A stretch of 64,000 nucleotides of DNA from Opisthorchis felineus (Eukaryota > Platyhelminthes > Trematoda > Opisthorchiida > Opisthorchiidae). Position numbers and translations under genes: made by a program. The notes below the pieces were generated by a model that did no database searches, was not told the DNA's origin, and saw only the letters and a list, made by a program, of their open reading frames with translations. The stretch lies in the NCBI GenBank assembly GCA_004794785.1, contig SJOL01010424.1, positions 115,734 through 179,733 on the forward strand. The letters are read 5' to 3'. Of the stretch, positions 1 to 14,000 are shown one piece after another (positions within the stretch are counted from its first letter, which is position 1; every line of letters starts with the position of its first letter).

Positions 1-3000
1 TAGTTTTTGTTTTCACTAATCCTTTTGTATGCACCAGTCAATGGCATTCAGTTGGTGCAACAATACAATTCACCAAGTATCTGTCGAACAGTTTCTGCTG
101 GATACATGCATAGATATAGACATAGATACATATGGATATAGATTAACTATCTATAGAAAAGTTTGTAGTAGAAAACAGAAAGCAGTTATTCGGAAAATGC
201 TGTCTGAAATTGACTAATGATTGTCTCGGGATTAGTGAAGCAACGACCTAGAATCGCAATAACTGACGTTTTACACGGCAGTACGGGCATGTAGATGTTT
301 TAAGGCCTTGCTGCTGAGATATCCGAGTGAATCGGATTGGATGTGTCAATGTGTCCCCTTGAACAAACAAGAAAGAGCGTATTTAGGAGGCTGGTGTGGA
401 AGTTAAATACCCCCCCCCCCGGAACTGAGTTTCAGGGCCCATTTGAGCGGACAAAATCCTTCTCAACAAAGCGAGAGCAAACGACAGTAGAGCGATACGA
501 AATGATGGGGAACACACAAGAGTATGTAAATCATGAGGAAAACTTAAGTGGTGTAGCTTCCTCACAAAAGTTTCGCTCAGCTTTATCCAAATCAGAGTGA
601 AGAATAAACTCTTGGGTAGGTATCTCAAGCAATTATGGTCAGGGGACATGGTTGGGGGACTACGTGCAACCGAATAAGGGAGAAGAGCACACAGCATAAT
701 GAAGCTTATGCAGGAGTTGTCTGTCCACGGTGAGAAACATCCAGGAAGAGTCTAGAAAAACCTATTCGACTGTAGAGTTACCTTTGTCTAGAGACAAAGC
801 AATAAAGTGAGCAAGGAAACCAATAGCGAGTCGACTCGTCTCACAAGCGAGTTGGACGGAGTCAGATCAATAGAATAAAGGAGGAGGAATATCATGTTGT
901 GCTATTTTTTCCCCTGATTGTCTGTAAGGCTAGGGAAGGAGCAATGGGGCGATATTTACCAATCGCTTTAGGAGTGGTTTGTTGCAAACGGTCCTCTAAA
1001 TAAATAAATAAAGTACAGCCTCGCTTAACTCGGTACAGTACTTGGTAGGATTAGGGAATGTGCCGTCAGAGCTGAAAGAATTGACTAGGTTTGGGCAAGC
1101 CCGTCAGATATTCTTGCAATGTCAACAGAGTAGTTATCTAGAAGACGAGCGAGGGATATTTGTAAGCACGCTGCTCATTAATCTGGTTTGCGGAACCTTA
1201 GGCAACAATGATGGGGATACTTTTTCCTCACCGATTTTTCTTCGTGATTGTCATGTCGAATCCAGACCGAGTGCGCTATGTCCCCATCACATAAAAGACA
1301 GTTACACGAAATAATAGGATACTTAGAACTGGCACTTTTCATACCAATAGAGCTCTAGGATTGTAAGATTATGCTTTCAGCACCAACAATGGGCTTGGAA
1401 AATAAACTGGATTCGCACATGTTTTTCGTATTAGTCCGTAATTAAGTCTAATGTGATGGACGGTGGTGACAGTATCAGCATTCTAGGACGAATATGTATA
1501 AACAGTGTTAGGACTACTGGCTAAATGATGGGCTCGTCAATTTTCATGTTGTCGTTCATGTAACCGGCAGTATTTTAACGGCCAGGTACCCATTCGCCAC
1601 ATGTGTTGCTAGTTTCAGCATGGGTTCCGGGCGTTAATTTTTGTTGAACTGTTGTCACGCGTTTGGCATTGTAGGTTCACTGAGGTTTATTCACATTTTC
1701 GTGCTGTGCGAGCAGTGGTCCCCTTGATTGTTCTGTTTGGCATTTTAGGTTTGTGCTTTTCCCTAGGAGCCGTCCAGCATTGGTGACAGCACTGTGGTTT
1801 CCTCCTCTGTGGAAAGACAACTTTTGATTTTTCTTTTGAGGCATGTTTCACTGATGGCATCTGCATTGCACCATTGCCTCACTGCCGTCAAACTATGTCA
1901 ACTTATTTAAATTAAATCCCATATTGAGGAGAAAAAAGGCCTATTACTACCCTGCCACAACCGACTCATGGAAATAGAAAGGTTTTTGTCTTTGAACTAG
2001 ACGCTCTGGTCGTTATCAGTTGAAAGATTCCTCTGTTGACTGGTTTGAAAAGATACATCCTACATCTGGACTGACCGATGCAACCAAACTCTGTGATCTT
2101 GTGCCTCGCGATCAAGTGATACGTGTTAAAATCTTCAACTTCACTACTTAGGGATAATTAACCCTAAAGCTCGCTGACATATATTCCTTGTGTGCGAGAC
2201 CGTTCTCTGATTTTACCATCTTTGCTCTGAATATTTCCCAATTGTTCACATTTTCCCAGTGAGTACTGTCCACACACACGGTTGCTTTCCCTCTCCAACC
2301 GTTTCTCTCAACCCTGGAAGAACAGTAGAATTTACTATCCTATTATGACGAAACTGCCGTCATTCTAATGACACATTGGTACTAAATCGGAGGTGCAAGT
2401 GTCAGGCATCATCTGTCGTGTGATACATCATTGAAGAATGTAACAAACGAGAGATTCAGTTGGGATTCAGTTGGGTCTCCCATTAAAACCAAATTAGTAT
2501 GCAAATGAGCGTATTCCAGTACCTGTTTCATACTACGTCAACTGCAAACTACTATCTTCTAACCTTATGTGGCAATCTTGAACACAGACTACACCCCAAA
2601 CTCTATGCCAAAATTTGGTGACTTGTTGATTTACTTGCTCAGCCTTATCAAGACAATACTGCTCCCATAATCAATGAATGGAGAATCCAAAGTTACTAAA
2701 CTGTTTACCGTCAGTTTCTGTGCTCAGTTGGCTCAATCTGTGACACATACTGCTTTAAGTAGACTGCGTTTGTTAGACGCCCTGTGACGTATCACAGCTA
2801 TCTTCGTCTGAATGAAAAATCTCTGTCAGTTTAGTGTACCGTGGCTGTTGGAAGCGGTTGTATTCACGCCCTACTCTGCAGAACTGGAAAACGTATATTC
2901 GACTTAAGACAATTTCGGTCCTGTAGGAACAGCAAGACATTCGCAAATCTGTAGTTACTCTGCAATTGTTACACTTTCGAGGTAAGTTGTGGAACACTGA

Positions 3001-4830
3001 TCAAATGTATTGATACCCAGTACGTGTTTCTGCGACTTCGTTTTTGACATCGCTTGCTTTAACAAGCTCAAACCGTGGTTTACGCGAAACACACAATGCA
3101 CCACGGATATCATGCATGGTAACCGCACACTTTTTGCGCAACGAAATTGCGACAATGGTACTGTCGCCATGGCCTAATTGGAACTCCGTAACAGAAGTAC
3201 TACAGTATTCAGTTTATTGTGCTACCGACAAAAAAATGCACAGTTCTAAAGACGTGTTCATGCCATACAAACACAAAATCGTCAACGTCTCAAAAATGCG
3301 ATCCACCACTACGAAATTCAGTACAATAGACTTCTACTCCTTGTTGGCTTGTGTTCCGGACTGTACGGTGCTAAAAACCTGGAAAGATGCTAAATTTGAG
3401 CAGTTGGTAAAAATCCCTGATAATGCTGATCCCTTCACACGTTCCCTCATTTAATCGATATGATCGATTTCATGATGGTGAATCAGGACCCGTTAAATTT
3501 CAGTTGATGAATGCACTTCATGTCTATGTCAAGCCAAAGTTGCCGGTTAGAAGACTGTCATCGAGATTTCATGGAAGAGCCTAAACTGTTTTGTCAGACT
3601 TTAATGTCCAACCCTGGCTGCAGTTAACTTGCTCGGGTATATCCAGTCCAGCTGGCTTCAGCTTGGTATCACATCTTTCAGGCCCCCATTGATCATGAAA
3701 AGTCACATAGTATTTAGGACCTGAGTGAAGAAGCCGGTTATTGAAAAAAAAACAAGCTAATTCGATGATGGTAGAGAGGGGATAATGCTGTCCAACCTGA
3801 TTCGCTCTTTGTAAGTTGTGTGGTAGATTGGCCGCTGAAAGCTTTACTCATTCCATGGCTCTTTGGGCAGTCCGAATCCCAAAATACTAATAATTTTTAT
3901 CTTATTTTCACGAAATTTGTGCACTTGTAGCCCATTTGCATAGTTCATTGAAGACCAAAGTGGCTATTACTCTGCACCAAGATTGGTTCTCGGTAAAAGT
4001 TCCGTGAAGTTCCAGGTATGGCGTTTCTTTTACTGCTGCTCGCTCCTAATTATCACAGGGTAGTCATCTTTCTGACTGGATGTTTATTGAGTGTATTACA
4101 ACCGCATTTGATCGCAAACGTTGGTTGCACTTTTCGTCAATTTGTATTTATCCACACCGAGTTTTCTCAGGATTATCATGAATCAGTAGTATTCCCAGTA
4201 AACTATTTCTTCCTCGTACCAGACTGAGTTGGACGGAAGTTCGCTCTAATCGCAATACGACCTTGTATTTCCAGTAGCCTAACACATCCTTCTCTTTGTG
4301 GTTGACGTAAAGGCATACTAGATGACTGAAGCTTACATATTCGACTCCGTTAGGATGTTCGACCACTGTATGCACGATACAGCTTGTCTTATTTCTACTG
4401 CTCGTTCGAAATAGCCCGGCTGTTGTGATTGAAGACGCTACTCCCAAGGCTCGTGGCCTGAATCCCTCCGTGACTTTTTTATTCTATCGTCTAGTCCTGG
4501 ACAACCTGCAGCCTATAAGCCCTTCTACCTTCTTCAAACTATACGGCAACTATGTGCCGTAATGGCGCTACAGCTGAACCATTCATAACACGAACCGAAT
4601 ACGCCAGTCCATATCAACCAGAATTTCTTATGGTCCACTCAGTATCCTCTAAATTGTTGTCGGTTTGTTTTTGGGTTGCCGATGTTTTGGACATCACTTA
4701 ATTATCTGCTGCTTTATACTGACGATCTTGTGATACTTTCAATGACCTCAGAGAACCAATTTACGTTTTCCGCACATGTCTGGTCGGTTCCCTAAGTTTC
4801 ATACACTTACTTTCCATCCACCCCCTTCAG
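1..4830. other. Intronic or upstream sequence of MAST, no exon found
   Basis: The MAST gene must continue 5' of this window, so this is intron or an intron-exon interval I could not resolve. I looked for HRD, glycine-loop and catalytic-lysine sequence and saw none. One R1 half-copy is near 2.4 kb. A 136-codon frame at 3044-3454 (+) has no recognisable motif. Confidence 0.5.
2400..2520 (+). repeat. R1 repeat family, 5' half
   Basis: It shares AACGAGAGATTCAG, CAAATTAGTATGCAAATGAG and the flanking sequence with the copies near 53.0, 56.7, 59.9 and 61.4 kb. Diverged; the 3' half is absent. Confidence 0.6.
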
Positions 4831-5024
4831 CCTGTTGATTACTCATGAAGGTCACATCAAACTGACAGACTTCGGGCTTTCTCGAATCGGTCTGATGAAT
4901 TTGGCTACCAACCTAATTGAGAAGAATCTCGATTTGGACAAAGATTGTAAAATGTTTCGCGACAAACAAGTCTTTGGCACGCCTGAGTATATAGCTCCCG
5001 AAGTTATACTACGACAAGGTTATG
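4831..5024 (+). CDS. MAST: MAST exon a: kinase activation segment
   Basis: The acceptor is a CAG ending at 4830 after a C/T-rich run, and the donor is gtatgt at 5025. The first base completes an Asn codon begun in an upstream exon (DNLLIT-type sequence). The exon then reads through [10 protein letters not shown], a MAST-type activation loop, [10 protein letters not shown] and ILRQGYG. It ends after one base of a Gly codon, which the next exon completes. Confidence 0.93.
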
Positions 5025-8000
5025 GTATGTTTGGTTTCTGTGTTGAGCTATGCATTTTTCCCTGTCCGTTGTGGTCCCAGTTAGTTTATGAAAAATGCTG
5101 ATCCCTTGTTTGGACAGACATCCTTCTCTTTTGGTCCGAATTTAACTCAGATCTTCTTTAGAGAGTACATGCGGCTGGATGCAAGGCTCCACCGAAAATC
5201 AGCGTATTCGGAAAGTGTTCGTTATGGATTCTTTCGCATGAATTCCAGGTGTGGACCGTGTGCTTTGAACACAATAAAATCTCATTGTTCGACTGATCCG
5301 ACAAACACGATAACAACTTCCTTGACCTGTCACAGGTTTCTTTCAGCAGCCTCCACGGGGCAAAGAGGACATCCGTACCCAAACTAGTTTTATTATCTAG
5401 GTAAACACTATTCGCCCACACGTGCCATCTTAGCCGAGTAACTGATGCTGATCGGTAATCCGTGCGCTAATTTCATGCAGTTTTTTAACGCCTGGTTGTA
5501 GCGCTCCTCCACATGCTTTTCGTTCGCAGCTGTTTTCGCAAAGGGGCGAAAACAGCTGCGTCGAAATGGAATGCCGCACTATTTGGGACAGCGTTCGCTG
5601 AATTGCAATTCACCCTTAGGGAAGTCGGCACACATCAACTAGCCTCGCTTGCAGATGCTAGTTATGAACCGATCATAATTACAGCGATCAACGTTATTCA
5701 ACACGTGTTTTGGCTAAACGGATCAAAGATTAAAACACATCGAACACTTTCGCTGAGTTCAGAAATGGTCAAGGGATCAAGCTCTGGATACACTGGTTAA
5801 AGCGTTTCAGATTTGCTGGCGGTCAAAGTGACCGAATCTCCTCAGGATAGTACAAAAACGAAAGAACTATTCTGTTTACTTTCCGTGGATCACTGTATAT
5901 CACTTGGTGTAGTCAACTTCCGTTCAGATGCACTGTGCGCCCCGTATCTTTGTCGGTTCAGTTGTCACACGTATCATCATGTCAATCAAGGTAGGATTAT
6001 TCTTTCACTCTGTTAATGAAGGAAAGTTCGGTGGTTCTGGTTGCTTATACAGTGCTACCTCCTTCCAGTAGCCCCTTTTCGGACAAGAAGTGTGGCTTTG
6101 AACCACTATCGCAATGTTAGGCTATTCTTCCCCCTACCACCCAACCACCATGATCCAAGTTTGCTTCCACGAGGTCGCCACAGGGCGTGGATACTGTGTA
6201 CCCTGGATCAGTGGCAAACCGACGGGAATTCTTCCTTTTTGGAATTGGTATCTTAGATGAGGGAGTCGCCATGTACTCTTACTTACTTCATTGACTCTGT
6301 CTCCAACAGGGTTAGCTTAGTGACCCCAGTTCGAAGCAGAAATTCATGTATTTGTGGTGATGACTTTAACGTCGTTGGTCCTCTAGGGTTCGTAAACCAG
6401 CTTCTCTCCACTCCGATCTCTTTCAACGGGCTGTCACCATATATCACCTTTTTGGATGAAAACAACTCGTCCTCTTTCTTGGATTTTCCTCGTGCTTTGA
6501 GTCAGGGTGGTTTTAAAGTTGATCCACGTGCCTACATGATCACATAGTTAAACTGAGCAATCAACACACGCTATATTGTGATAAATGGAGAAAACCGGGT
6601 CCGGAAAGATTCTGTCTATATTTACTTTGTGAGATAGATGGAAGACAAATTCCGTGCTTGTTCACATTCACATCCATCATATGAAGCACGCACAGTTAGT
6701 TGCACAAATGGCCCAGCTTTCAAAAATCAGCCAATGTATTTCGGTTGATTCTTATTTTAATAAATGAACCTCATCATCTTTAGGTCAGTGCTTTGTTTGA
6801 ATGACGACCTAGCAGAGATTGACTCTAGTGACCGATATTGTCTTCTAATTGATACAGTACTACCGTTGACTGCGTGTGCTTCACTGCCATGCGACCATTC
6901 TACTCCATTTGATGATAGTCCTGCCTTGAAACGAAGAAAATGGTTCAGAGAAACGGAGCTATTCCTAGTGCTTCACATGCATTCCGAAGTGCAAACACCG
7001 GAAAATATTTAATCAGGTAGTTTATGTAGAAACCGACAACTATTGACACTGTCTTCGAGTCGTGCTTTCCAGCTTCGGTAGCCGAGCACAAGTGAACCCA
7101 CCACATAGATTGTTTTACTCACTGTGAAAGCTGCACGCGTCTTAGTGGATACTAATTCAGCGCACGTAGCACACGACGAAGTCACCGCGTTCTGTCCTGT
7201 TGAGTACATTCCTCCCGAACGCTATATGATGCATGTCTGCTGCACATAACCACACATCCCACACCTGGCTACGCATTCGCTGGTACTATGGTTGTGAGAT
7301 GTTGGCAGTCAAAACCTAGTGGTGTTCGAACTCCTTTACCCGCCGGAGACATTTGCAACAGCTTGTGACATCCAGTTGAGTTCAGTGTGTCAGCCAAAAA
7401 CCGTGTGTCGATGATACGTTGAATCCAGTTATTAAGGTTTCGTTCACTGACGTTGACGGCCTACCTGGTTCATTGACCTCGAGCCGTTCTACTTTTCTCA
7501 TAGAATTGGAACTGTGGTGATATTCCTAATACGGGAGTTCCATTATCACGTTTGTATCATATCTTCCAGGGTTACTAGCCTCCCAGGTTCCCCATCGAGG
7601 AGGTTGGTGTCTCTTGACTTTACTGCTTGGTTATAGGCTTACCACATTGAACTTATTTCCGGAGTGCACACAGCCTGCACTGTACACATGCAACACCCAG
7701 TGGTTCGCTACTTTTTCGGGTCACAAGTGACGAAATTTGAACAACGCAATACAGTCTTTTAAATTCATGTCCATACCCTATCTGCTACTCTAAAAATTAG
7801 AGCTAGTAAGACTTCCGTGATACGTGAATCGCCTAACCTGACTGAATGTTCTAGAATCTTTCATGCCTCCCCGTTTCTTCGTCACTCCTCGTTTTGTATG
7901 CGTCACATGAAGAGTAAAATTATGACATTAAAACAAAACACCTTGTCTTGTATAGTAACGTAAATCGTTTTGCAGTAATATTTAAGCAGGGATCTTCAGC

Positions 8001-11000
8001 CAACACCTTCGCGGGGAGACTATTCTCGTGAAGATTGCATTACGTCAATCAGCAATGTCACTTCGTATGCTTGAAGTGGTGTGAATTCATCTTTCAGCTA
8101 TTCTACACGTGACAAACTGCATTTTTCCTTACTCTGTTTTGGTGCTGATATCCTCTTCACTGGTTCTGAAATGAAGATTTATAGTTTTAAATTTTTCGGA
8201 TTGAAAGTACATAGTATCTCCTCCCCGGTAAGAAATGTCAACGGAAATGTTTCTCGTGAAGTAAACGATTAATGAGTTCTGTAAAATAGTTGCTATAATG
8301 CAACATATTTACATGGTTTTACAATCACTCCTTTTACTGCCTTCCATTCCGTCAATCAAATGAAGCAAAGTGATTTTGAGTCGAGTAAAACCAACCATAT
8401 CATACACCACTCGATAACGTCTCACTGAGACATTTTTCGGTCTTCTATGAGATATAGTCGGCCCAAATCTCATCCTCTGGTCGTCATTCTTTCTATGCGA
8501 CCTGCCGTGTATGAGGATTCCACTGCTCGCAATGCATTTGACGACAAATTGTGGTATTGGCCGACTCAATGTATAAATAAAAAGAAGTTAACGAGACTTA
8601 ACTGAATCTCTCGTTCATTGTATTTTTCAACCGAATATACTGCACAAGGACCACCTCGTGTTTCGTTTGGCAGGATATTCGAGATATCTTGACATAACAG
8701 TGCATTGCCGAAAAACCTTTCCACTGTCGAACAACTTATAAGTAGCATAGTGTCATGCCAAGAAAATGCACTTCGTTATCCCGAATATTATGCCAAATGA
8801 CGCATGCGATTATCGCTCTACAGTTTATCTGATTGGAGAATGTCATAAACGAGGGATTCGGCTGAAATTTTCTTGAGTTATAGGTGTGTGTATTTCGCCA
8901 CTGATTTGCTGTTTGGTGTCAAAAGGGCACATAAGGTTGATTTAGACTCGGGGACCACGCCTGCTTGGTGAACCCCAAGAGAGACGAAACCGGTAGTCAG
9001 CTAGCGAAGAGTTTTCAGCAACCTTATGGGTAGTATGCTCCTTCAATAAAAAAGCTGTCTGATATTTTCCTACCTATCATCTTTTCTACTGAGCCGTCCT
9101 AATCTCCTGCCTTGTGTGCCATAAAACACAAACCCCCATATCTTACGCAAGCGTTCCACAGCAGTCCAACAAGCTATTTAAAATGTTCAGTTTATCAGGT
9201 ATGCCTAAATTAACCCCCAAACCTCAAGCAAATGTTGAACACGTACAGTTAATCTCTTATAGACGAAACATCTCGAACAAGTAAGCGCTCAACCTAAAGT
9301 CGACCCATACAAATGGTGCAAATCAAGGTATGTTTTCATCACAAAATGGTCCGTACATGACCGGTCTGATCAACTTATCCAAACCAGAGCAACCATGAAG
9401 CCTAACTAGGCCGATGGCTGAGAGAACGATCTCAAGAATTCATATACGTTTCACATAGAAACGCCCCTTGAAAAGGGGGGCGAACATTAGTCCTAGCGTA
9501 ATGCACCAGCGACCTGTACAAAGAACAAGGCAGTCTAATTTATTCCACTCCTAGCTGCATCTGTCTTTCGGGTAAAAAATGTTGCCACAATAATACGCAC
9601 TATGCGATGATCAGTCAACTAAGTTGGGTGTATCGAACTGCGTTTTGGGTACGTTTCCCTGGACCCATCTCTGGCACTCTGTATTGGGCTGAAGCAACGT
9701 GAACGGACGCGCTGAAATTCTGGTGCACAATGCTTGCCTAACTGACCAATCTTCTGCTGCTTCATTCATTATTTACTCTTATTTTAATCATTAGATTTGT
9801 ACTGACCTGATGACGAGATTCCGAAAACATCAGCGTTCATCAGTATGTTCTTATTTTGTTAATAGTTTGAAGGTCAGGAAGATTTCGGGGCACTGCATCG
9901 TAAAAAAAGAAAGGCGTTGCCTATCAAGACTGGGAAATAGCGATGTTCGACTGGAGATGTAGCACTGCAAAGGCAATCAGTCCCGTTCAGTAGTTGATAA
10001 TGATCCCGTGATGTTTGTTGCGACAAGTCGTATTAGAGATGTGGACGATCCGGGTGAAGATAATCGGGTTGTGACGATTGGAGAATGGTATAAATGGCTG
10101 TGGGTGCATTTTGCCACAGCAATTGACGATAGGAAAGGTTTTAGGTTCATTCGTTTTCAGAATAATCTATTCACTACACTAGAGGACGGTTCTGGTGGTA
10201 TTTTTTCTCTAAAACGGTTTCATTGCTTTATTTTTCGCTTTTCTAACCAAAAGACACTTTTTGGATTAGAGTACCGACCCCCCTCTCTATTAAGTGCCCC
10301 AGTACCCAACAATCTCCCCGCTCAAATACTCCTATATGGCTGTGCACTATAAGAGCGAAAAGTGAAGGTAGAAATCTGTACTAGTCTCAGCCTTTTTACA
10401 CTCCAAGATTATGAAGGCCCAAACAAGACGTATGGTTCTTTAGAGTGATTGGTCCAAGAAGTGGAAGTGTGTTTTAGAATATCCGCACCGTATTCGATAC
10501 GAATGAGGTCCAATAGAATGTGCGTTGTGTGTGACGTTTGTTGTAGTTGATCGTTGGCGGAATGGCAACGTTAGAAGCAGCGTTTTTTGTATGAGCTACT
10601 GTTTTTCAACCACTAATCAACCCAATTTGAAACGTTATGTAGAACACAATGCAACATCGAATACTGTATTCGCCAGTCCGCAACGTGGATTTATGGGTTT
10701 TTGATGATGATGATACAACATCGATTTTCTGGATAGTATACGAATTACAACTCGAATCGGTATGTCGATGAACAGACAGAGCAGGTATGAGTACCACAAA
10801 CACTCAAGATAGTAAACACATTTTTATCGCCCCTCACCGCGCCCTAACCCACCCTGACTCGCAGACAGGTACAATGTGCTGGAATTAGCGGTTCCTCACT
10901 GTCAGAATAACCTCGGCTACGAGCCGTCTTAATCAAACTGCACTGGGGTGCGCAGCACTTTCACTGTAGTGCTACTATCTTATAGTCACGATGGTATTAT

Positions 11001-14000
11001 ATGTGATCATTCCGTTGGCCGCTCAGTCTTCATCATTTTCTTACACAACAATGCTTCAGAGGCCACACAATGAACGACTTCGATGCTCTCGGGTACCAGC
11101 ATTGGTTACTGTTGTTTGTAATACACGTGACTGCTTTTGATTATTTCTGCTCAATACGTCCTCAGAAACGCGTAGACAAATCAGACAAGTTTTGCCCCAC
11201 CCCTAAGGTTTCATTAGGCAGATGAAAACATGATGTTAGTGTGGACTAGGTAAGTCAAAAGGTCAGAAGGTTATGTACCTTGTGAGCGGTAGGCAAGTCG
11301 ATTATGGCATGTGAATGGTAATCTGTCCGTGGCTTAAGAATCCTACTTAATGGTACTTTGCTTGGATATCCTGATACACACTGTAAACTGTGTGATCAGT
11401 GGTCGGCATGAGTTTTCTGTTTCTTTCGTTTTTAATGCTTCTTTTTCTAGGTGTCTTTTACCTTCTAATTGTAGGCAAGCCAGTTGATTGGTGGTCGTTG
11501 GGTATCATTCTCTATGAGTTCCTTGTGGGGTGTGTACCATTTTACGGTGACACCATCGAAGACTTGTTTTCTGAAATTGTCACAGGTGAGCTGATTTTTT
11601 AGTTCAAAACCCTGGTTAGCTAACTCGTTCATATTAGTCAGTCCATTGTGATGCATGCCCACGGCCTGTGGTCACCATACCCAACGTTTGTGCATCTTTT
11701 TGTCGGAACGGGTACTGCAAGAAAAGGGCTGAACTCTTTGGATACAAGCAAGTATTGGACACAAGGTCGAATAGACTAATCGACGGTAGCGTAAGGAAGC
11801 CATGCTTACCTACTAATTACGCCCACAGCAGTCTGGTACAGATGCTTGTGATCCTATAGCGTAATACAAATATATGAACTGGTCATTGAGGATAAACTGC
11901 GAGTTGCCGCTATTTCTGTACTTCGGCAACGGGTTTTTACGGCAGTCGTTCGTCTAACAGTCACATTCCTTGTCACGCATAAGCCGTGTACCAGTTTTCT
12001 TTAGCCCGTAACCAACCGAAACCGATTTAACTGCAGCTTAGAAAACAATGTTTGTGTATCTGTTTACACTGACACCACTATTTCAATCGCCCTTGGAATA
12101 CAGTTTCAAGTAGAATGATCAGTATGTGGACAGCAAGGAAACAGATGGAAGATGTGGAGTGACAAATTGGCTTGCAATTTAACTCGGTCGCAAATTTATG
12201 TTCTAAATCAGATGAAGGCTGGCCATGTTAATCCGATTCCCATGATCCTTGCAGGAGGTAGATAAATATCCGTCGCGCTGTTTGTATGTCCTCACATCCC
12301 CTGTGTGGTTTGTATGAGTTGGGTCACTGGTGTTACCATCAGTGACCTGGAAATTACGAACGGATCTATGAGCTGTTTTACCCAATAGGAATGCCAATAA
12401 TGATCGTCTGGTTTACTTTGTACCGAAAGTTCTTGTGATGTTCTTGGGATACCTTAGGAGTGGCCAATCGGTTTTTGTGGAACATGAAAATAAGGCCAGG
12501 TTGTTATGGGACGGAATAGAGGTGAACTACTCAGTCACCATCTTGTTTTCGCCATTTTAGCCCCAATCGAGTGGCCAGAGGAAGAAGAATGGCGAGTTCC
12601 AGAAGAGGCGGTAGAGATTGTCTCTCAGTTACTGGAGCGTGATCCACTTCTCCGCTTGGGCACGGCTTGTGGTGCAGCTGAAGTCAAAGAAGCTCGCTTT
12701 TTCGCCGGACCTCCACCGATAGATTGGAATAATCTTCTAAGATTGAAGGCGGCATTTGTGCCTCAATTGGAGCATGATGAGGACACATCTTATTTCGATC
12801 CCCGCAGTGAACGATACCAGCACGATGTAGAGAGTGATGAGGACATTAGTTACTCACCCAGGTCCACCTCTCAAAGCGGAAGATCGTCTCCACTACAGCC
12901 CTCGTCTTCAGAGACCAGGGCTTCCAGTACCAATATGATCTCAACCGCTATTCACTCCATTCGCAGACCTGCAGCTTCTCGGCTGAGTCGCGAGAAACAG
13001 CAAAATCAAGATCGCCGACGATGCCACAGTTTGAGTGATGCACTCAGCTTGATACCGCGCGTCACACCGGGTCCGCTTCGTTCCTCTTTGACCCATAAAT
13101 TTTTGTCCAGTAAACCTCCGTACGTATCGAAAGCGCTGTCAGGCCACTCTTCACGTGCTTCAACCAATGAGCTACGTGACACCGAACTCGCAACAACCAC
13201 GCTGACAGCAGAGTCTGTGGAAAGCAAGACCGCTTTGCATATGCTTCAAAATTTATCCCTGGATGCAGATGCGATGACAGAGAAATCTGGTCGCTTATCG
13301 GAAGTTGGGAGCCCTAGTTCTGCAACCTTTCGTTCCAGATCACCCTGTCATACTCAAAGAACTCCAGGTCCAAAGCCGCTACTGGGAACTGAGTCGGAGA
13401 GTGAGGAGGAGATTGAGAAAACACGAGACCCTGAAGTTGCCTTTCACTCGTTCGCTTCCTATTCTCCCAGATTCTCCGTTGTCTTGGAGCAGGCACGAAT
13501 GAGCGAAATGATGGCTTCATCAACTTCTGAAGGGTCCCAACATCATCCCACCACGACAAGTTCGCTAACGATGGGTGGTGTTCAAGGAAGTCGTTTATCC
13601 AACAGAGATTCAATTGCCTCAGAACCACCGCGCACGCGGTCGCCATTCTCTCCGACTTTGGAGCGACCCCGCATGTCACTTCCGCGCCAGAGCTATACTG
13701 TTCCAGATTCCTTTGCCACAGAGACCTCGAGACCGGAGGATTCCGGAAAAGTACGTTCTTCATTTTAAGGTTTTACCTTACAGTCTGACGCAGTCATACT
13801 TTTCACTTATGTTTTTCAGTGCTCAATTACACATGCATCTTACTGTGCTGATAGAATTGGCTCGTCACTTTCTCACACTTTAGTACAAGTTAGCTTCCGC
13901 CCATCTGGTATTTTGGATTTTACCATAAAGGTCCGGTCGTTCACAAGACATGCAAACCTGATAAATCCTTTTAAAATCCTGTGCTTTCACAACGCGAGTA

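Larger units (their letters stand above)
5025..11474 (+). other. MAST intron, 6.45 kb
   Basis: GT-AG intron between GYG and KPVDWW, which are contiguous in the family, so no exon is expected inside. It holds the 5525-5560 hairpin and two R1 pieces near 8.6-9.0 kb. The rest shows nothing recognised. Confidence 0.85.

Noticed and set aside
3044..3454. 136-codon frame as a gene
   Set aside because: No motif, no splice context and no coding-like composition; in an interval this size such a frame occurs by chance.
13006..13763. Long frames on the opposite strand over MAST exon c
   Set aside because: They are shadows of the Ser-rich sense frame; the sense frame carries the family motifs and splice signals.
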